A DNA stretch of 64,000 nt from Ancylostoma caninum (taxonomy: Eukaryota; Nematoda; Chromadorea; Rhabditida; Ancylostomatidae). Both the position numbers and the translations under genes were made by a program. This document shows positions 57,400-64,000 of the stretch, in pieces (position 1 is the stretch's first letter; the number at the start of each line of letters is the position of its first letter). The DNA is taken from NCBI GenBank assembly GCA_037903475.1, contig JBAJFG010000019.1, forward strand, positions 5,641,001 through 5,705,000, read 5' to 3'. A model generated the notes under the pieces. It did no database searches. It was not told where the DNA came from and was given only the letters and a program-made list of their open reading frames with translations.

Positions 57400-58880
57400 A
57401 AAGATTTACTCACCTGCAACAAGGACGCAAATTTTCATCTTATTGGGCATAATGCTGTTCTTTACATGGAAAGGTGCCCGTGGAAGATAAGTGCGAGCAT
57501 CGTCTTGTCTTCGAACACCGAACGCGGAAAACACTCAAACACGGAGAGACAGTGACCTGACTGTATTTGCATCTAAATCAAGGTTGAGGATTCTTATTAT
57601 AGAGCAAAAGGAGAGAGTAACTGTTAAGGAGCAACTAATTAAGAGTTAGGAGCATCTTGGGTCGGTTTATCAAACTGATTGCTAATGGGAAGCAATCATA
57701 TAAAAGCGGCATTCCGATAATTTCGGTCAAAATCTGGAGATTCCAAGACCTTGGTCTCTAAAGTAAGAAGTTCCTCCGAAAAAAATCTATTGCATAATAC
57801 GCTTGTGTAACAGAAACCAAGCGGATTATCGTTCATTGACCGTCTCTGTGCTCTCTCCTTTTTAGTGAATCAAGGCCACTGCACAGGTTATGGACCCCAG
57901 AGATTAAAGAGTAGTTATAACCGTTACGAGCATGTTCTTATTTTGCAACGGTTCAACACTCTAAACCACTTTAGCTTTTGAACTCGTATGCGTTCCATAA
58001 CGCACAGAAAAATGTATGGAGACGTATTAGTTCTTTCTTACATTTGGAAGCACTCAAACTGTGGTCCTGTGGCTTGGAGCGGTATTTTTTCATATATATT
58101 TCCCATTTATGCACTTGGAATTTTGCTATATGTTTTCCCCTTGAATGTGCTGCTGCTAGTTGTGTTTTCCTCTGTTCTTCAGTTTAGTACCCTTTTATTA
58201 TCCGATTATCATGCTAATGTTCATAAATAGTGTAATAGTGTTTTTGTGTTTTGATTCTGAACGTTGACTCTGACAACTAACACCAGGTGGAAATCGCCTA
58301 ATCGTTGCCTTGACAAGATAGTGGGATCGGCCAGAAGCCGTCACTGTGGACGGAAGTCGCTACTTTCCTGTAGCCAACTCACTTTTTGGACGGTCCCCAG
58401 AGTGGTCACCAGCAAATCGCTCTTTTTCAAATATTTTGTGCTATTATGTTGACAAATATTCCGTGTGGTTGATTGCAAATATAAACCTGTTCTTAAGAAG
58501 ACCTATCTTTTGAAAATGAGTAAGCCAAAATCAGCAGAATAAGAAGAAATCATGAAGAACAAAAACTGGGGGAAGGGCTCCGTCTCATTCGAGTTAAGCA
58601 ACCTCGACCACACCCGTATTGGTACGAAATCCAGGGGATCATCAAACTTTTCCTGCTAAACGAGCATGCAATGCAGGAGGTGATTTTTGAGATTCGCTGT
58701 CTTCTTTATTCATCCATAGTTTCATGGTTTGGAAATGAGTCGGAAATGCAAGCCAACCTGTAGCGAGCGATGTCCAGGATGTTGCTGAAAGGGGCTACCA
58801 CATCAGAAATTGTTAAGAAAATCCTTGGCAAGTTTCTAGGAGGAGGATAACAAAGGTTAGTGATATTTAGGAGGCCAGAA
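57400..58880. other. 3' flank of the ATF4-type gene, nothing clear
   Basis: Likely 3' UTR then intergenic. A hydrophobic 80-codon frame (57988-58230) overlaps another in a different register and has no splice support. No polyadenylation site could be assigned with confidence. Confidence 0.45.
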
Positions 58881-58886
58881 GCATCT

Positions 58887-59375
58887 TTAATGGTTCATAA
58901 CATGTCTTGTCTTCTCAGAACCCCAAAACAAATTGACAAGAATCTGGCAAGCAAGGTTCTGATCGCATTTGAAACTTGCTCGCCCAAAAGCTTGTCGACA
59001 ACTTGTTTTCATACTTCCTCGCCGATAAGTTGTCCGCTCAAAAGCTTGCCGGCAAATTGTTTCCATCCTTCCTTGTTGACAGGTTGTTGGCCGTATGAAC
59101 TTGTTCTCGCTCCTCCACCGACAATCTGTCAGCTCTACAAAATTGCCTGAAGTAAGACCTCTGGAGGACGCGTAACTGTGCTTCAGTTGATCGCAAACAT
59201 TTTTCTCAAATTTTACCACGCTAACCATTGCGCTGGTCTTTTCAGTGACTACGCGGCTACGGGAATTTGACTCTTTCTCATCGACAGGTTGTTCGGCTAA
59301 AAGGTTGTCGACCATTTGTTCGGCCAAAAGCTTCCTGACAAGTTGTTGCTAGAAAAGCTGGTCAACAGCTTGTTT
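58887..59375 (-). repeat. Minisatellite with a 146-codon minus-strand frame
   Basis: Two adjacent 54-bp units (about 58978-59090) and a second cluster of ~30-bp subunits (59275-59375) share AAAAGCTTG.CGACAA.TTGTT words. The minus frame (59327-58887) reads GRMETICRQAFERTTYRR then GSMKTSCRQAFGRASFKC over the 54-bp units. Since 54 and 30 are multiples of three, the open frame follows from the period. A gene is possible but not supported. Confidence 0.65.
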
Positions 59376-59399
59376 TTGTGGTTCTGAGTTACTGAGGGG

Positions 59400-60150
59400 C
59401 AATGTTTGGCGCAGTGGCAGAAGTCGGCCTGCCCACGCACGTTCGATGTTTCGATCGTACCCATGGCCAACCAAGCCATTCACTACTGCGGGGTCGGTAA
59501 ATTGCTACCAGCGGAGTCTGGGAGGATGAAGCAGTGACTTCGTATGTCGTATGACACCGCAGGTTACTGTATGTGGCACATACGATGATCAGAAAGCGTG
59601 GTACATCCCACAAACAGGATTAATGCCGGCCACTTTATCCTCTGTTTTGCTGAATGAACTACGAAAAGCAATGTGAAAAATCGATGTCGCATTCGCTCTA
59701 TCCTGAATGAGAACGAAGGGAACATCATTCGATTGTTATGAATCGTTTGATTAGGTTTCGAACCTCGAACTGTAAACGATATTGAAACTTGGAAAGAGAA
59801 CTGCATGCAAGGCAAAAAAAAAAATGAGTGCAAGCAGCAGATTTGACACGATGAATCGTTTCCGAACAAGCAAGTAACATTTAAAGAGTTGGATGACGGA
59901 ATGAATTTTTTTTTTCGCGTGTCAAAGGAAACTCACTGAATGGAAGAAAAGCAGTTACTGTCTGTTTAATAGTGGTCGGTATTTTTGGATGCTCAAGAAA
60001 CGACATTTCAGCAGACACATCTGAGTCCGGCTGTGAACGAAAGTGAGATATGTGGAGTGCAGAATTCTTCTGCACGCAGTAAATCTTCTGAATTTGCTTC
60101 CTTGGGCTTCTATACTATTTGGCTTCGAAATTTAAGCTCTTCCTGTCGAT
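59400..60150. other. Intergenic, nothing supported
   Basis: Short overlapping frames only. Confidence 0.5.
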
Positions 60151-60154
60151 AATA

Positions 60155-60280
60155 TGAGGTTGATTCATAAGTTCTGTCCCTACTTGCACCTTTTGCTTCG
60201 ATTTCAAACAATTTTCAGGAGACGTAATTTCAACCAGTGATACATTAGTTATCTATAGGGTGACCCAAAAATTTTTGGCA
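60155..60280. repeat. Mariner-like terminal sequence and a GGGTGACCCAAAAA motif
   Basis: TATGAGGTTGATTCATAAGT followed by TCTGTCCC resembles mariner terminal repeats (TA then GGTTG.TTCATAAGT). About 90 bases on, TAGGGTGACCCAAAAATTTT resembles another transposon end. Neither partner end was found, so both are likely remnants. Confidence 0.35.
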
Positions 60281-60587
60281 GGCGTTCAAGCGCTGCGAAA
60301 ACTCTAAATCAGAATCAGTGATGGTCAAATTGAATTAATGATTTACCAGGACCACTGCCAACAAAACTGCCTTATCCGGATCTCAGAAGCCTGTTTCCTA
60401 TTGGTGCAGCATAGGCGAGAACTTTCCAAAGCGGAATTGCCTCTGGAAATTTGTGCGTCCTTCAAACTTTCCTCCTAGATGCCGTTCAAAGGGTGTCCTC
60501 AGGGAGGCAGTCGTGACTCAAACCCTAGCAGGACATTCTCTTCCGGAAACACTGGGCTACACTGTCAAAGACATTAAACGTAGGTAG

Positions 60588-61343
60588 CAGAGATGAGCGG
60601 ATTATACGTATCCGGTTATCCGTTTTGCCGTTATCCGTAGATTTTGGCCTATCCGGGCATTTGGCGCCGGATAACTGTGTGGACAAAGCCGAAAATAGTG
60701 GCTTTGTTTCGCACGTTCATAATAGAGGAGAGCTTCCATTCAAAGAAGAATAACCCAATCTAGCGGGTTTCACGTCATCAGTGATTTAAAATCTTGTAGA
60801 AGGGTAGGAGAAGATAATACAGACTTGTAGCTGCCCAAGAGAAATGCTCTTGCTCACGTTTTCTGCGTCGTCACGAAGTGAGGCAGTAATCTCGAAATCA
60901 TTATTTGCCTGTGGAATTATCGACAACGTTGGCCAATATTCAGTTGTTAACAATAATTCATCGCAAGGCTCATTTCGAATATTCATTGAACCCAGTGAAG
61001 CACTCAGAAAATGGGTGGGACGGGGCTGGGAGGGCGTGGGAAAAAGTGGGGTTTCCGCCACTTTGCGGACCCAGTTGGATAACACTATTAGATCAGAAAA
61101 TTAGAAATATTAATTATAACAATAAATACCCAGTAAGAATTATTCTGAAAATAACAATAAAAAGGAACGTCAACATCGTATTTCACTTCTATCATTTTTA
61201 ATATTGTAGAGGGTGGTGACTTATAGCATCTGGGTCACTTAGCCGTATCAGTTATCCGGTATCAGTCATCCGGCCATGTTTGGCCTATCCGTTATCCGCG
61301 CCGTTATCCGGGTCGTGTAAAATCTCGTATCCGCTCATCCCTG
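60588..61343. mobile_element. hAT-type MITE with GGATAAC-rich ends
   Basis: Ends CAGAGATGAGCGGATTATAC and, inward from the right, CAGGGATGAGCGGATACGAG, followed on both sides by GGATAACGG words and a TAGGCCAAA block. Flanks GTAGGTAG (60580-60587) and GTAGGTGA (61344-61351) match at 6 of 8, as an aged 8-bp duplication. The inside is non-coding and contains a GGGTGGGA...CCCAGTTG block like that in 3015-3287. A single related end lies at 31999. Confidence 0.75.
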
Positions 61344-61603
61344 GTAGGTGATGAGAGGGATGAAGACGAAGTGGGTGTGCTGAGCAAGCACCACTCTTTG
61401 AACCCATTTCTGAGGTACGAAACGAATATCCTCCTAGTAGAACATTCAACGCACCGGTCTAGAATAATTTCAGGAGCATTGTTAGAACAAATCTCTTAAA
61501 GTCATCATGACATGAGTCCACCTTCGGAACTTCGCTCTTATTAGATGACGCGATAATGCCGTTCTGTTGAGGTCACTCTTCTCTTTACCATAATCTAACT
61601 GCC

Positions 61604-62261
61604 ATGGTGCCATTAGCGTACTTTTTTCTTTTAGTAACCTCCAGGGCTCAGCTCCTCAAACACTGTACAAGACAAGGAGGAGCGCTGCACAAGACAGGGA
61701 GGAGAAGTTCCTCCTTGTATTGCCGTAGTTTTTCAGGCATTTCCTCTATCGACCATACCCAGCAGTTGCTCAAATCTCCAAGGACTCGCATTCATTCGAT
61801 GAATTACTTGAATTATAAGAGCTCTGAGTTTGCAGGGGAGTTGAGAGACGCACTTGACCCCTTCGTCCTTGCCTGCCTGGATAAAATCATTACGAACATT
61901 TTGACCCAGCAGGTTGACGACACCAATTCTTTGCCGTGTGTGATTGAAAGCACAGTAAAGCATACATCAAATGGCATGTAGTTTTCTGGACTTTACTTTT
62001 CAGTTGCGTCTCCGGGGCCTCCAAATTCGACTCGAATGGACATTTTGTTTATTGTTTATTTATGTTTATTCTGGAGCATATTATCTTCACAGGAGAATCT
62101 ACAGAACCATAGCATCACAGTTCCAAGAATACGAATGTCCCCCACATGCACATAAGTCGGTGGGTGAGCTTCGGTTTCCTCAACGTTCGCAACAAACCAG
62201 AAGAGTATGCACCGTTGCAGATGAGTTTCAATCGGTGCAGGTTTCTTGTCTAGCGTTGTGA
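61604..62261 (+). CDS. Candidate two-exon gene with signal-like N-terminus
   Basis: Exon 1 from ATG 61604 (MVPLAYFFLLVTSRAQ, a short hydrophobic start followed by a cleavage-like site) through ELRDALDPFVLACLDKIITN to a possible GTGATT donor at 61938. Exon 2 follows acceptor CTTTTCAG (62002) in the same phase and reads LRLRGLQIRLEWTFCLLFIY, then HRRIYRTIASQFQEYECPPH, to a TGA at 62259-62261. A 65-bp intron fits this genome. Both exons are also open without splicing in different registers, and no family is recognised, so the model is weak. It would be a small membrane or secreted protein. Confidence 0.3.
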
Positions 62262-62269
62262 AAATCAAG

Positions 62270-64000
62270 GCAGATGACTACTCGTTCAGTAGCGCGTACA
62301 TATTGCTTCCTTATAATCCAGACTAGGTCAGCAATAGAACTTGTAATTACAAAATACAGTGCGATGGGCAAATGGGACAAAACCTAATAGAAAGAAATTC
62401 GGCAGAGTGATGAGCTAGTCATAGTTTTATTTACTTATTTATGCATAGGCATGCTAGGTTAGTCACCGGTGAACGTAAGGAAATACAGAGCTTATATTAA
62501 AAAAACAGAACATGAACTGAGTTAGAAAGGAAATTGTGAGTGATAACTGTAGTTGCACAGGTAGAAGTCAGGTAGGCGTCACAAAAACGTGTGTTAATCT
62601 GCCTATCTTTTACACAGTTATTCATTTTAAGAGTGGAAAAACCAAAGAATCAGGACTATAAATGAAACGGTTTTGTAAGTTCTCGAAAAATGATCTGAAG
62701 AAGTCTCAATAATCAACAACAATTCGAAACCATAGTGTTTAGACGTAAAGCCATCGAAGTCGTGGTGGAGAGGTCTGAGCCCGATCAGTTGAAGGGTACC
62801 GTTCGTGCATAGCAACAGTAGCCATACCACGAGCTACGGTCAATACAGCTTGAAAATATTAAAACTTCAAAAATCATATGGTGCCAGTGGACCCAGGATG
62901 GCATGCAAGCTGTATTTCGAATGAGAACTGTGAGGGAGCATGTACTAGAGGTTTTTGCTCTGTGTCACTAGATACACTTACGAGCCAGTTCTTTAATATT
63001 TGGTGTGAGAAGAACCTCGCGAAGTCTGATGTTACAGAGATAATTCTTATTACAGATCAAGCATTTCAACCTTATGTTTTAGCCCTTGAGTCACCGCTTT
63101 GCCTCACATTGTTCTCAATACTAGTTTCATAGGAAAGTCCTCTCCAAAAGTCCTGATCCCTTTTTTTCTATGACGAGTGACCCAAATAACACAACAGGTC
63201 GTTGGTCTATTGCGAGAACCGCGGCCTCTGATATTCGAAGAAACCAACTGCTATAATTTCAGCATGATTAAATTTGAATGTTTCTCAAGTAAGTAGTTCT
63301 GCTAGCCTTTGAACGACGCCCTCCCTACTGGTACCTAGGATTGTCCTGCTCCGCGAAAATAACTCCAACTGCAGCACTGCTTCCGCCTTACTGCTCAGGT
63401 ATTTGAAGGTGCATGGCATCGAAAAAGGAGGTGTAGCAAAAGTGTCTTGTCAATTTCATGCCTTGCCTGCAACAGCAGACCCACAATTGGCTTTATATGT
63501 ATACCCTTGAATTAGTAGCCCAAGTGTTGCACTCGAATCTCCTGTAGCATGATTTCGCATCTCTGTCGATTTCAAAATGGAGGTAAGTCTCGCAAAATTC
63601 AAGCAGAGCTTTCCAGATAAGCTATTGTTATCTTATCTGCAGCAACCTTATTTTCTGTAGAATTCTTAAAAAACAATGCATATGCTCATGGACTTCAACT
63701 AAGTTGTGTTTTTTTAAATCATAAAGTGCGGTTACTGATACATCGACTCAGGTATTTGAAGGTGCATGAAGTAGGAAAGACAAGTACATAGAACTCGTCA
63801 GATTTCGACGTAATATCTTGCGTTTCTCCCTTTTCTCCATATTCGGTTTAAGTTTACCGCTCTGCTCTACAAGTCTCTCTTAAGAAGTTTTCAGGGAAGA
63901 GAGTGGTTGTTAGCACACTTGAATGCACGAATTGTGTTTGGATTCTTCTTTAAATTCCTAAAAATGTTTGAATGTCCTTACAATGGTTATCCAAATGAAG
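62270..64000. other. Intergenic, nothing firmly supported
   Basis: An ATTT-rich stretch lies at 62423-62445. A cysteine-containing frame at 62878-63132 (ASCISNENCEGACTRGFCSV) looks like part of an extracellular Cys-rich module but lacks splice partners. The two words CAGGTATTTGAAGGTGCATG at about 63398 and 63751 are a short direct repeat. Confidence 0.45.

Noticed and set aside
62878..63132. Cysteine-rich extracellular module
   Set aside because: The C-x-C spacing in ASCISNENCEGACTRGFCSV is suggestive but only one short frame exists, without signal peptide or splice partners.
1..64000. CRISPR arrays, phage or bacterial operon structures
   Set aside because: None seen. Regular repeats here are minisatellites or transposon parts, and the genes have introns.

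Overview
The window looks like nuclear DNA of a nematode, most likely a strongylid (hookworm-like) species. The evidence is indirect: introns of 54-93 bp ending in TTTCAG/TTTTAG-type acceptors next to multi-kb introns full of repeats, an ATF4-class bZIP gene, and a dense load of foldback DNA elements, Penelope-like and LINE relics. There are no bacterial operons, CRISPR arrays, rRNA genes or intact tRNA genes. Most open frames are short, unsupported by splice signals, and lie in repeats. The species is an inference.

Layout. 0-6 kb: a 60-bp minisatellite, a broken LINE reverse transcriptase (minus strand), two hAT-type MITEs (3015-3287; 4875-5700 with an exact 8-bp target duplication), and one copy of a dispersed repeat. 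6-17 kb: almost gene-free, with a hairpin element (12137-12290) and a diverged tandem duplication at 13.4-13.75 kb. 17.5-22.2 kb: a 290-bp Penelope-like insertion (12-bp target duplication) with hammerhead-like cores, then an RTE/SINE-like element holding a ~120-bp tandem array. 29-31 kb: exons of a multi-pass membrane protein and an orphan exon. 32-35.6 kb: a perfect 35-bp-arm hairpin and a 1-kb foldback element at TTAA. 36.6-38.75 kb: minus-strand coding exons, including a multi-exon gene with a palindromic MITE in an intron. 40-44.5 kb: a Penelope GIY-YIG domain fossil and a fossil hAT transposase. 45-50 kb: a nest of repeats with two PIF/Harbinger-like elements (TAA and TTA duplications). 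50.5-57.4 kb: the one clearly recognisable gene, an ATF4-type bZIP factor, with a 1.6-kb foldback element in its largest downstream intron. 58.9-64 kb: a minisatellite, a hAT MITE, one weak gene candidate.

How it fits together. The genes are isolated, show no operon arrangement, and their introns hold much of the repeat load. The hAT transposase at 42-44.5 kb is broken; the window also holds at least four non-autonomous insertions with hAT-like CAG ends (two exact and two degenerate 8-bp duplications), which is what cross-mobilisation by relatives of that transposase would leave. All exon models were made by eye from reading frames, splice dinucleotides and phase, without transcript evidence.
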